Below are positions 33,552-41,518 of a DNA stretch of 64,000 nt, in pieces. The stretch covers positions 2,480,001 through 2,544,000 of the forward strand of contig NZ_JACOPE010000001.1 of the NCBI RefSeq assembly GCF_014287355.1. The letters are read 5' to 3'. A program made the position numbers and the translations under genes. Under the pieces are notes generated by a model. It was not told where the DNA came from. It searched no databases and saw nothing but the letters and a program-made list of their open reading frames with translations. This DNA comes from Ruminococcus hominis. GTDB lineage: Bacteria; Bacillota; Clostridia; Lachnospirales; Lachnospiraceae. Within the stretch, counting starts at the first letter, position 1. Each line of letters opens with the position of its first letter.

Positions 33552-34430
33552 CTACTCTTCTACATCAAAATCACAATTTGCTGCACTGCCTGTACCATGG
33601 CACATCTCATCAAATACAAAATTGAATGATTGAATCATTTCGTCCAAATAATAATTTCTGGCCTTCTTGTTACAAGCATACATATCACCAATAAAGCCTT
33701 CATCATTCCCCATCGCATGAACAAGGGTTTCCAGGACCTTCATAAACTTCTTTTTTGAACAGCTTTCATACTGTCTGTTCACATATTTCTGGATATCTAA
33801 CACACGAGCAGGATTATTTTCATTTTCCTCCAGAATTCCAAATGCAAGATCCATACCAAACTCATATCCATCTGCCTTAATTTGATCAATATCCATCTCT
33901 CCAAGCTCATCCTGGTATCCTCGCTTTTCCATTGCAGTTAAAGACGTTTCATATTGATCAATATATCCCATATCCGCAATAGTTTCAAAAATATCTCTGG
34001 ATGCTTTCACCATCTTATCCATAATAATTTCTCTTTCAGCCAGCGGCATATTTGCCATGATAGTATCTAATGTCATCATTGATTCTTCCTCCATCTCATT
34101 TTCATAAATACCATTGATATAAAAGTGGTTCGCCTTTCCATTGTTTGGAATGATACGCACCAGTTTACCAACCTGAACCAGTTCCTGTACTGCCTGATCT
34201 ACTCCATACCGAGTCGTATTCAGGTCTTTCTTTATTTCACTTTTGGGATAGATAACAAACAGATTCCCGTTATGATCTACCCAGCCATTTTGCACCGCAA
34301 ATTTCAAACGATCCAGAAATAAGCTGTATAGAATCTTTGCTGTATTTGACAGATTTTTGTATTTTTCCATCTGAAACAGCACCTTTGGCACCTGCAGACA
34401 ATCTACCGGCATATACTCCATCTTACTCAT
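33552..34430 (-). CDS. Second RepA_N-type protein
   Basis: 292 residues. The N-terminal domain (about 12-115, VPKVLFQMEKYKNLSNTAKILYSLFLDRL) resembles that of the protein at 32724-33542; both contain NGW(V/I)D followed by a glycine and hydrophobic strand. The C-terminal half is different, acidic and helical, without the DUF6017-like end or iterons. It could be a regulator or a co-initiator. It overlaps the next upstream gene by 8 bp. Confidence 0.75.
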   Translation of the reverse strand: MSKMEYMPVDCLQVPKVLFQMEKYKNLSNTAKILYSLFLDRLKFAVQNGWVDHNGNLFVIYPKSEIKKDLNTTRYGVDQAVQELVQVGKLVRIIPNNGKANHFYINGIYENEMEEESMMTLDTIMANMPLAEREIIMDKMVKASRDIFETIADMGYIDQYETSLTAMEKRGYQDELGEMDIDQIKADGYEFGMDLAFGILEENENNPARVLDIQKYVNRQYESCSKKKFMKVLETLVHAMGNDEGFIGDMYACNKKARNYYLDEMIQSFNFVFDEMCHGTGSAANCDFDVEE

Positions 34431-34815
34431 TGATTGTTTCCTCCTTCTGTTTGTACAGCACTTCGGCTGAATTAATATTGATTTCCAGCATCCCTACAAA
34501 CACCTGATAGTACAGCAGGCATATCTGTTCATCCTCTCTTGCCAGATACAATCCTTCCAGTTCATTGGACGGATGTTTCATTCCGTATACTGCCTGACAG
34601 ATATCATGGATTTTCTCACATTCCACACTTCTAAGATGCATCTCCAAGGTGTGATTAAATCTCTGCCAGTCCTCCAGTTTCTGATTTACTGCCATCATGC
34701 ACTGGAACAGTTCCGCTGCTTCACATGCTGCTGACAGCACTACATTTTTGTTGTTGATACTTCCATCGGCATTTTTCATATGCCCTACCATATACGCCTG
34801 ATCTACTGAAACCAT
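34423..34815 (-). CDS. Hypothetical ICE protein
   Basis: 130 residues. It starts MVSVDQAYMVGHMKNADGSI, is mostly helical, and has several cysteines and no membrane helix. No family recognised. It is between ssb (34829-35227) and the RepA_N-type gene, whose start it overlaps, so it is probably in the replication operon. Its ATG at 34815 lies 14 bp downstream of ssb. Confidence 0.6.
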   Translation of the reverse strand: MVSVDQAYMVGHMKNADGSINNKNVVLSAACEAAELFQCMMAVNQKLEDWQRFNHTLEMHLRSVECEKIHDICQAVYGMKHPSNELEGLYLAREDEQICLLYYQVFVGMLEININSAEVLYKQKEETINE

Positions 34816-34828
34816 CTTTTATCCTCCT

Positions 34829-35227
34829 CTATCTAAACGGCATTTCTTCTTCCATACCCTCTGGGATCTCTAAGAACCCTTCCGCATCTTCTGGAAACGG
34901 TGGTCTGTCAACCATTTTTGCACCTGCGAATTCAATCCGGTTTGCATACACTTCGGTGGTATAGATCTTTTTCCCAGTATCCTTATCTTCATAATTACCT
35001 GTGACAATCTCGCCTTCCACCATGACCTTCGTTCCCTGCATCAGATAATCTCTGGCAAATTCTGCTTTCTTTGCAAAAGCCTTTACCGGAATGAAACTGA
35101 CTTCATCGGAATAATTTCTTCTGACTGCCAGAACGAACTTGGCAATCTTATGAAGTCCTTTTTCATTCTCCACTTCGTTGTATCCAGGATTTCTTACTAA
35201 TCGCCCGGAAATAACTGTTGTATTCAT
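34829..35227 (-). CDS. ssb: Single-stranded DNA-binding protein
   Basis: 132 residues. One OB-fold: MNTTVISGRLVRNPGYNEV, a KFVLAVRRNY strand, VKAFAKKAEFARDYLMQGTKVMVEGEI. The C-terminus ends GMEEEMPFR, close to the acidic SSB tip that recruits other proteins. It would protect transferred or replicating ICE strands. In operon with rep genes downstream. Confidence 0.9.
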   Translation of the reverse strand: MNTTVISGRLVRNPGYNEVENEKGLHKIAKFVLAVRRNYSDEVSFIPVKAFAKKAEFARDYLMQGTKVMVEGEIVTGNYEDKDTGKKIYTTEVYANRIEFAGAKMVDRPPFPEDAEGFLEIPEGMEEEMPFR

Positions 35228-35240
35228 TGGCTTACCCCTC

Positions 35241-35639
35241 CTATGCTTTCATTGATTTGTAACAGATACCGATACATGGTCCACATTTTCCATAGGCACA
35301 TCCGTAACATTCATCTTTTTCCAACTCTTCTTGCTTCATTTCATCGGCAAACATTCCTAACAGTGTTGTGTAAATCTTTTTCATTGCCAGGAATTTTTCT
35401 TCTGCTTTTTCCATCTTCTCTTTGTAAAATGGGATCAGTTCACGAAGAACTGGATGGAAACGTTCATTTTCATCATCCCAGGCACAGGTTTTCATCATAC
35501 AGCGTGGCTGTTTCTCATAATTGCCCAGATAATATGGGCAGAACGTACAGCCTCTTTCTTTAACAATTGCCACCGGAATCACTGGCATCTGACTTTTGAT
35601 TTCCTTTGTTACATGCTTACTTTCAATTCGCTCTCTCAT
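35241..35639 (-). CDS. Cys-rich protein of the ICE
   Basis: 132 residues from the ATG at 35639 behind TTGGAGGA; a longer frame to 35708 has no ribosome site. Two Cys clusters are clear: CTFCPYYLGNYEKQPRCMMKTC (near residues 31-52) split here as CTFC...C...C, and near the C-terminus CYGCAYGKCGPCIGIC. Spacing fits zinc or iron-sulfur binding. The middle is helical and charged. No family recognised. First gene of the ssb-rep operon. Confidence 0.65.
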   Translation of the reverse strand: MRERIESKHVTKEIKSQMPVIPVAIVKERGCTFCPYYLGNYEKQPRCMMKTCAWDDENERFHPVLRELIPFYKEKMEKAEEKFLAMKKIYTTLLGMFADEMKQEELEKDECYGCAYGKCGPCIGICYKSMKA

Positions 35640-35710
35640 CTTAAAAATCCTCCAAGAATATATATATTTGCAAAAGGGAATTCCCCTGAATTGCCTGTTT
35701 TTAAGCACAA

Positions 35711-35756
35711 AAAAAGAGGCAGACTTACGATTTTTATTTTCGCAAGCCTGCCTCTT
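35711..35756 (-). terminator. Terminator of the parA-parB operon
   Basis: Minus-strand stem AAGAGGCAGGCTT...AAGTCTGCCTCTT followed by seven T. It lies 15 bp after the end of the membrane protein gene at 35771. Confidence 0.85.
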
Positions 35757-35770
35757 ATCAATCTAATATT

Positions 35771-36190
35771 CTATTTTCCAATGACATACCGTATAAACAC
35801 GTATATCGCTCTGATCACATACACTGGAATCATGATGCTTCCAATCAATGCTCCAATAATGACACTTAATGCAGCCATCCCAAGTGTTGCTGTGGTATCC
35901 ATTCCTCTCGGAATTAGAATCAACCGCATTTTATGTATTCCAAATGGAAGTCCGGCAATAAATACCCACCAGAACCAATCCGTCTGCCCACTGACCTTCA
36001 TAATTGTTTTTGTCATCCAAAACCAGAATACCATAAATGCCAGTGGCAGAATTGATTTTTTAATTACATCTCCAATCGTCATTTCTTTCGTCCTCTTATC
36101 TAATCTTTTTATCTTCTGTACTTTAGAAAGATATGCCTGATATCTTTGCATCTGTCTATCATTATATCTTATTTGCTTTTCATATTCCAC
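35771..36190 (-). CDS. Small membrane protein after parB
   Basis: 139 residues. A basic N-terminal half (1-40) with many Arg and Lys precedes two hydrophobic regions (about 46-63 and 72-85), then two more (about 100-135). Probably a multi-pass membrane protein of the DUF6050 kind, though this family call is weak. It follows parB by 4 bp and ends at a terminator. Confidence 0.6.
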   Translation of the reverse strand: MEYEKQIRYNDRQMQRYQAYLSKVQKIKRLDKRTKEMTIGDVIKKSILPLAFMVFWFWMTKTIMKVSGQTDWFWWVFIAGLPFGIHKMRLILIPRGMDTTATLGMAALSVIIGALIGSIMIPVYVIRAIYVFIRYVIGK

Positions 36191-36194
36191 TTTA

Positions 36195-37124
36195 TCATCC
36201 CCTTTGCTCTGTTTGTGCTTTCCACGAATCTAATAACTGGAAAATTATTTTTTCGATTTGCTCTTTCTTGTAATCTGGTGGAAAATATTTTTGCAGTTGC
36301 TTTTCTGAAAAACTGATTTTCTGATAATTCACTTTTGCTTCTCCTCTAAGAATTTTCTCTATATCTTCTCCAGTCAATTCTTTTTGCTGGCTAAGGTCTT
36401 TCAGTTTTTTTGCCTGAGATCCATTTGGCATTTTCTTTGTTGTTCCTATAAACGCCAGTAACAATGACTGCTCATTACTTTTCAAATAAGATAAATCAAC
36501 TGCAACAGTAAATGGCAATTCATTTTTATCTACAAACTCCAGCAAGTAATTCGACAAGTAGGTCAAGCGTATATATCGTTTGATCGTACTCATTGTCTCT
36601 CCGACTTCTGTGCCAACCATCTCAGCTGCCCATCTTTTTTTCAACTTTGGTTCAACTTGGACCAAAGTTAAATCAGTCCGTCTACCCTGACGTTTCAATG
36701 CTTCATACTTCATGCGGTATGCAAATGCCTTCTCACTATATAGCAGATTTTCTCTTTGAATGTTGGAATCGACCATAACCACAGTTGCTTCATCATCAGA
36801 CATATCTCTGATAATGACCGGCATTGTTTTCAGTCCTAATTCCCTGCAAGCATATTTTCTTCTGTGTCCCACAACTAATTCATAATCCTTTTCCCCTGAA
36901 TTTGAAGGTCTTGCAATTCCTGGCACAAGAACTCCATATTCTGAAATACTTTCAATCATTTCCTCCATTTTATCATCCCTAAACACTTTAAACGGATGAT
37001 TCTTGAATGTATCCAACTCGTCCAGCGGAATTTCTCGCACACACTCCTGCTCCTCTGACAATCCGAATAATGCATCTACCCCTTTGAATTTTATCTTTGA
37101 AGCACTACTTTCTTTCACTGCCAT
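36195..37124 (-). CDS. parB: ParB-like partition protein
   Basis: 309 residues from the ATG at 37124 behind GAGGAGGT; an in-frame TTG at 37130 is rejected. An N-terminal ParB/Spo0J nuclease-like domain (about 30-120) carries LVPGIARPS and GHRRKYACRELGL, followed by helix-turn-helix motifs. It would bind centromere sites and work with ParA to keep the circular ICE. A palindrome with 9-bp arms (AACTTTGGT/ACCAAAGTT) lies inside the gene at 36643-36669. Confidence 0.9.
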   Translation of the reverse strand: MAVKESSASKIKFKGVDALFGLSEEQECVREIPLDELDTFKNHPFKVFRDDKMEEMIESISEYGVLVPGIARPSNSGEKDYELVVGHRRKYACRELGLKTMPVIIRDMSDDEATVVMVDSNIQRENLLYSEKAFAYRMKYEALKRQGRRTDLTLVQVEPKLKKRWAAEMVGTEVGETMSTIKRYIRLTYLSNYLLEFVDKNELPFTVAVDLSYLKSNEQSLLLAFIGTTKKMPNGSQAKKLKDLSQQKELTGEDIEKILRGEAKVNYQKISFSEKQLQKYFPPDYKKEQIEKIIFQLLDSWKAQTEQRG

Positions 37125-37899
37125 CACCAATCACCTCCTCTACCAATTTTTTATAAGCTTCGGCAACACGACCTTTCGGATCGTGTTTATAAATACTTAC
37201 TCCCTCAGCACTCGTCTCTGCTGCCCTTATCGAAAACGGGATTGCAGTCTTGAAAATATTGATATATTCGCCATAATTATCATGAAGCAACTCTATAATC
37301 TCTTTTGAAAAATTCGTTCTTCGATCTACCATGGTAAGTAAGATTCCGTCAATCTGAAGCTTTCGATTTATCTGCTTTCTAACTTTATATATGGTCTGCA
37401 TCAACTGTTCCAATCCTTTAACAGGAAGATAATGTGCCATAACCGGAATGATAACCGAATCAGCTGCTGCAAGAGCATTTACAGTAAGCATTCCTAGCGA
37501 TGGCATATTATCAATCAGGATATAATCATATTCTGGCGAAATTGTCTTGATAAACTGTTTTAACACATATTCTCTGCTCATAACATTTACCAGACTAACT
37601 TCTACCCCAGACAGTTCAATATTTGCCGGAAGAATGTCTATTCCCTCTTCATGGTGAAGAATTCCATATCCTTCTGGTAATTCAAGACCATTCATTTCAC
37701 AATGAAGAATTGTCGCTACTGTTATTTCTAATTCATCTGGATTCTGATATCCAAGACTTTCTGTTAAACTTCCCTGTGGATCAAAATCTATTGCCAGAAC
37801 TTTATATCCTTTTTTTACCAATCCGATTCCTAAATTCACACAGGAAGTTGACTTTGCGACACCACCTTTTTGATTGACTATTGCTATAACTTTTGCCAT
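37105..37899 (-). CDS. parA: ParA-like partition ATPase
   Basis: 264 residues. The deviant Walker A KGGVAKSTS is near residue 11, with DFDPQGSLTESLG (about 39) and YILIDNMPSLGML (about 127). A soluble ATPase that moves ParB-bound DNA. It overlaps parB by 20 bp and lies 2 bp after the gene at 37902-38648. Confidence 0.9.
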   Translation of the reverse strand: MAKVIAIVNQKGGVAKSTSCVNLGIGLVKKGYKVLAIDFDPQGSLTESLGYQNPDELEITVATILHCEMNGLELPEGYGILHHEEGIDILPANIELSGVEVSLVNVMSREYVLKQFIKTISPEYDYILIDNMPSLGMLTVNALAAADSVIIPVMAHYLPVKGLEQLMQTIYKVRKQINRKLQIDGILLTMVDRRTNFSKEIIELLHDNYGEYINIFKTAIPFSIRAAETSAEGVSIYKHDPKGRVAEAYKKLVEEVIGDGSERK

Positions 37900-37901
37900 C
37901 T

Positions 37902-38648
37902 CTATTTCCTCCCGATTCGTAATGTATGTTTTGAAACTGCTTTTTCTGCCTTTTTCTGATTTTCAGCCTGCAATGTTAAATCATGCGTCTTTATCAGCAA
38001 TGCCTCAAATCTTTCTTTTTCTTCCTGCTGTTCGTGTGCTGTCAAATCCGTTTCCAAATTCGTTTTTTGTGAAACGCTCAACTTATTTCTAATATTATAT
38101 GTGTCATATCTTCTTCTAATGCAATTCGCTTCTACACCGGACAGTGTAACCAACTCTGACCAGGAAGACACTTTACATCTTCTTGCAATCGTTCCCCATG
38201 ATGGTGTTTCTGGATTTCTACAAGCATCATATATTTTTGACGTTGCCGGTTGTATCCGTTCAAATTCGTTTTTAAATATTTCCAAAAAATCATATTGATC
38301 ATCCACACACCTTGTTCCATGACGTCCAATCCTTACGTATTCCATCTCACCATAATAATCATTTAGAAATTCTCTGGCTGTTTTTCCAAAAAGCTTTTCA
38401 AAGACCATATGGCTTGGTAGCTCTTTATGGCTGTCACACTCTTTTATTCTCGGTGGTATACCATTATGAGATTCTGTCCATTCATCTAATGCTTCATATA
38501 CACTGGCTGCATCCCATCTATCCAATGGCGTGGAAGAATATTTTTTTAGTGCCTGTATCACTTCCACAACTTCCTCCGTCTGTGGCAGACATTGCAGTAA
38601 TTCGATTGCCTTGGGTATGGCTTTTCTTCTTGTCATAATTCTTGCCAT
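37902..38648 (-). CDS. Hypothetical, DNA-binding-like first gene of the partition operon
   Basis: 248 residues. It contains two similar helical segments, DAASVYEALDEWTESHNGIPPRI and SWGTIARRCKVSSWSELVTL, which read like homeodomain-like or regulatory helices. The C-terminus is charged and coiled. No family recognised. It begins the parAB operon next to the right end of the ICE, where regulators are often found. Confidence 0.6.
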   Translation of the reverse strand: MARIMTRRKAIPKAIELLQCLPQTEEVVEVIQALKKYSSTPLDRWDAASVYEALDEWTESHNGIPPRIKECDSHKELPSHMVFEKLFGKTAREFLNDYYGEMEYVRIGRHGTRCVDDQYDFLEIFKNEFERIQPATSKIYDACRNPETPSWGTIARRCKVSSWSELVTLSGVEANCIRRRYDTYNIRNKLSVSQKTNLETDLTAHEQQEEKERFEALLIKTHDLTLQAENQKKAEKAVSKHTLRIGRK

Positions 38649-38855
38649 AAAAAAACCTCCTTTGAATGGTCATCATCTCATTCAAGAAGGTTCCTATCAG
38701 AAACAATTCCGAATTATTTTCAATATCTTATCTATACTGTTATTTCAACATAAGATATCGAAATGTACATCTGACAGCACTGTTTTTTTATCCAATGCCT
38801 TTATCAGAAATCCCTTATTTTAAGGCTTTTCCGGTCATTTCCTTTATCGTACTCT
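38649..38855. other. Non-coding right end of the ICE
   Basis: About 200 bp between the first ICE gene and the sigF junction. No supported reading frame. Two copies of CCTTTATC occur near the boundary, at about 38802 and 38840. It probably holds the attachment-site arm and the promoter of the partition operon. Confidence 0.5.
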
Positions 38856-38866
38856 ATTGGGACTGC
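38850..38866. other. ICE-chromosome junction in sigF (attR-like)
   Basis: The sigF frame follows the family through KFSTYAVP (minus strand ...TATGCAGTCCCAAT) and then changes to an unrelated ICE sequence at about 38855. The family normally continues here with a conserved helical segment. The other junction is outside the window. Confidence 0.8.
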
Positions 38867-39085
38867 ATAGGTTGAGAATTTCACATCATATGAAAGATCA
38901 AATTTATCAATGGCTTTAAGAAGTCCAATACTTCCTATCTGAAATAAGTCTTCATTTTCAAGTCCTCGTCCATAAAAACGCTTTACCACACACCAGATCA
39001 GCCCTACATTTTCCTCTACCAATTGTTCTCTCGCCGCTTTATCTCCTTCGTGTGATTTTTGAATTAAAGCGATTGTGTGGTCCAT
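38856..39085 (-). pseudogene. spoIIAC: Sporulation sigma factor F, truncated by the ICE
   Basis: About 76 codons of sigF remain: MDHTIALIQKSHEGDKAAREQL, then LVEENVGLIWCVVKRFYGRG, LENEDLFQIGSIGLLKAIDKF and FSTYAVP. Region 2 is cut before its end and regions 3 and 4 are missing. The frame continues into the ICE for 17 codons to 38804. It overlaps spoIIAB by 22 bp as in the normal operon. Without excision the cell should lack the forespore sigma factor and fail to sporulate. Confidence 0.9.
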
Positions 39086-39519
39086 GCATTTCTTCCTTTA
39101 CCAATTGTTTTTTTCATTTTCACTTCGGTTCCTTCTCCCGGTATGGATTCCACTTCTACCTGATCCATAAATGCTTCCATAAACGAAAATCCCATACCAG
39201 ACCGATCTGCTTCTGGTTTTGTGGTATACATAGGCAGCATTGCCTGCTTTACATCTTCAATTCCTTTTCCTTCATCTCTGACTGACACATAAAATGTATG
39301 TTCATTAATTTCACAGCGTATGTAAATCTTTTTTATTTCATTTTCATATCCATGTATAATACAATTCGTAACTGCTTCCGATATTGCTGTTTTTACATCT
39401 GACACCTCTTCCACAGTTGGATTTAATTGCGTTAAAAATGCCGCAACTGCGACTCTTGCAAAGCTTTCATTTGCAGAACGGCTGTCAAAGATCACTTCCA
39501 TTTCATTTGTGTTCCCCAT
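39064..39519 (-). CDS. spoIIAB: Anti-sigma F factor SpoIIAB
   Basis: 151 residues from the ATG at 39519 behind GAGGAGG. A GHKL ATPase/kinase fold: the N-box ISEAVTNCIIHGYEN (about 45-60), DEGKGIEDV (about 85) and GMGFSFMEAFMD (about 112). It binds sigma F and phosphorylates SpoIIAA. It is intact although its partner sigF is broken. It overlaps spoIIAA by 17 bp. Confidence 0.9.
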   Translation of the reverse strand: MGNTNEMEVIFDSRSANESFARVAVAAFLTQLNPTVEEVSDVKTAISEAVTNCIIHGYENEIKKIYIRCEINEHTFYVSVRDEGKGIEDVKQAMLPMYTTKPEADRSGMGFSFMEAFMDQVEVESIPGEGTEVKMKKTIGKGRNAWTTQSL

Positions 39520-39832
39520 TTTCCTGTTCCTCCTCATATATCTGCATTATTTTCGTCATCCCGGACAATGTTAATATTTTTTTAATTCTTGCATTTGTAT
39601 GTACCGCCCACACTTCTCCATTTATAAGCTGTATCATGCGATATCGCCCCATTATTGCTCCGATTCCTGAGCTGTCCATAAACTCCGTATCTTTGAAATC
39701 AAAAATCACATATTTGATATGATTTTTTTCGATAACTGAATCTGCACTTTTCCGTATTTCTTCCGCATTATGATGATCTACTTCTTTTGGAAGAAATATT
39801 GTCAGACAATTTTCCTGCACTTGATAATCCAT
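39503..39832 (-). CDS. spoIIAA: Anti-anti-sigma factor SpoIIAA
   Basis: 109 residues. A STAS domain with DSSGIGAIMGRYRMI, where the conserved Ser is the one phosphorylated by SpoIIAB (about residue 57). First gene of the spoIIA operon. Confidence 0.9.
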   Translation of the reverse strand: MDYQVQENCLTIFLPKEVDHHNAEEIRKSADSVIEKNHIKYVIFDFKDTEFMDSSGIGAIMGRYRMIQLINGEVWAVHTNARIKKILTLSGMTKIMQIYEEEQENGEHK

Positions 39833-39916
39833 CTTGTTTTACCTCCTGTCATATTTTTTCGTATTACAATCTTTTATCTGCAGTATTTCATACCTTCTTT
39901 TATTCTTTGTAAAAGA

Positions 39917-39958
39917 AAAAAGAGGGAATTATGCATCTTCTACATAATTACCTCTTTT
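39917..39958 (-). terminator. Terminator of the TPR protein gene
   Basis: Minus-strand stem AAAAGAGGTAATTATG... CATAATTCCCTCTTTT followed by T-run. It lies between the TPR gene and spoIIAA. Confidence 0.85.
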
Positions 39959-40001
39959 GTATATTTTGTTCTTCCGTATATTTCAAATATCCGAAAACTT
40001 A

Positions 40002-41360
40002 TTATTCTGTTTTCTGTGTTTCTTCAGTATTCTGTGAAATCATATTCAGATTGTTTGTTGCTTCTTGTGCATAATCTGTATCTGGATATTCCTGAACTAC
40101 AGCTTGGAAATTGGCAATTGCATTGTCATTATCTCCGCTTCTTAGATATGCAATACCTAAATTAAGTCTTGCGCCTCCGTCATCGTAATCAGCATTCATT
40201 CTTACAACTTTAGACAAGTTGTCTATCGCAGAGCTATAATTTGCAACATTCAGTGCCTCTATTCCGGCTTCGTATTTAATCTCACAGGCAGATGGATAAA
40301 CCTCTCCTGTCATCTCATCATACATCTCCTGACCGGATGCTCCAAGCAGATCACGGTTAACATTCAAAAGTGAATCTGCAATCACATCATAAGTATAGTT
40401 TCCTGAATTATATTGTGTTGATGCAGACATCAGATTCTCATAACTGTCTGAAGTACTTGCAGCATTCTGCGCTGCTGCCTCCGAATCACTACCTGCTGTA
40501 CGATAATTGTCCAGCGTTCTTGTCATTGCACTGATTTGTGCCTTCATGGCATTAATCTGCTCACTGTATTCAATAATCTGCTTATTTGTCTTCTCTGATT
40601 TCGACTGATTGACAGACGGAACAACGAGATACCATACAATCATCGCTCCGATCAATGCTCCAATTATAATATTCATAATTGTGAATTTTCCTGCAATTGT
40701 CTTTACTATATGATATGCCGGCTGAATAATTGTTTCATTGCCATCCTTATATTCCACAGAATTTTTCTTTTTTCTCTTTTCTTTTTTCTTCTCTGACCTT
40801 GCAGGCACCTTACTTCGATGCAGTTCGAGTTCATGCATATAACGCAACGTAGTTGCATTGGTTGTATCCAGTTTGGATGCAGTGCGAAGCAATGAATTTG
40901 CTTTCGGATATTGTCCATCCTGAATATAGATCAATGCCAGCAATTGATATGCTTTGACAAAGGTCGGATGACCTCCGATAACCTGTCTCAGTTTCAAAAT
41001 TGCCATATCAATGCTTCCCTGTCTGCATAACTGCAGACATTGATTATACACCTGAATTGCATGATCCATAGCCTCCAGTCGTCTGGATGAATCCTGAACA
41101 CGCTGTATATATTCATTTGCAATATTATCACGTGGTTTCAAATTCTTACTGATAATCCACTCTACCAGTGCCTCTGCTACTTCTCCCCTGCCATAATAAA
41201 CTAATCCAAGTAGATTTCTGGCAGCAATATTCCCCTTATTATATTGTAAACTTTGTCGAAGTGAGAGAATCGCTCCCGATAAATCCCGAATCTGCGCTTT
41301 TCTCAGGCCATCATTGTACCAATAATTGGAACAATGCATGATTTTCTTCGTATAGTCCAT
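40002..41360 (-). CDS. TPR-repeat membrane protein
   Basis: 452 residues. N-terminal TPR units (about 10-165, with AARNLLGLVYYGRGEVAEAL and AYQLLALIYIQDGQYPKA), a basic linker, one transmembrane helix (about 225-245), a coiled coil (about 255-290), and a C-terminal TPR block (about 365-440). The middle is Ser/Ala/Asn-rich. Such proteins serve as scaffolds; partners unknown. It follows the small gene at 41381-41518. Confidence 0.8.
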   Translation of the reverse strand: MDYTKKIMHCSNYWYNDGLRKAQIRDLSGAILSLRQSLQYNKGNIAARNLLGLVYYGRGEVAEALVEWIISKNLKPRDNIANEYIQRVQDSSRRLEAMDHAIQVYNQCLQLCRQGSIDMAILKLRQVIGGHPTFVKAYQLLALIYIQDGQYPKANSLLRTASKLDTTNATTLRYMHELELHRSKVPARSEKKKEKRKKKNSVEYKDGNETIIQPAYHIVKTIAGKFTIMNIIIGALIGAMIVWYLVVPSVNQSKSEKTNKQIIEYSEQINAMKAQISAMTRTLDNYRTAGSDSEAAAQNAASTSDSYENLMSASTQYNSGNYTYDVIADSLLNVNRDLLGASGQEMYDEMTGEVYPSACEIKYEAGIEALNVANYSSAIDNLSKVVRMNADYDDGGARLNLGIAYLRSGDNDNAIANFQAVVQEYPDTDYAQEATNNLNMISQNTEETQKTE

Positions 41361-41380
41361 CTATGCTCACCATAATCTTT

Positions 41381-41518
41381 CTAATTTTTCTGTTGATCCA
41401 TTACCTTATTCAGGAGGTCCATCACATCTGTCATCTCTTCCTGATAAACGGCATCTTCAATATCTTCTACTTCCAGACTTGGTTTAAACTTCTTCAGTTC
41501 TTCTTCAAAATCTAGCAT
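41381..41518 (-). CDS. Small acidic protein between folC and TPR gene
   Basis: 45 residues: MLDFEEELKKFKPSLEVEDI..., ending MDQQKN. Its ATG at 41518 overlaps the folC end by 14 bp and its stop is 20 bp before the TPR gene. Acidic and helical, no membrane segment. A good ribosome site is AGGAGGAGT just upstream. Family not recognised. Confidence 0.6.
   Translation of the reverse strand: MLDFEEELKKFKPSLEVEDIEDAVYQEEMTDVMDLLNKVMDQQKN

Larger units (their letters stand above)
1..38855. mobile_element. Integrative and conjugative element (right part), inserted in sigF
   Basis: A continuous conjugation and maintenance gene set lies left of the broken sigF: parAB, ssb, two RepA_N-type initiators, PcfB, VirD4, Maff2, TrbL/VirB6-like, PrgI, VirB4, NlpC/P60 hydrolase, DUF4315, DUF4366 and topB. 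This order is typical of Tn1549/CTn-type ICEs of Firmicutes. The right boundary is placed at 38855/38856, where the sigF reading frame stops matching the family. The ICE relaxase, integrase and left boundary are not in the window and should lie to the left. Two smaller transposons are nested inside it. The exact end could shift by a few bases. Confidence 0.85.

Noticed and set aside
38804..38855. End of the sigF reading frame as real protein
   Set aside because: These 17 codons are ICE sequence read by chance; they do not match the sigma factor family.
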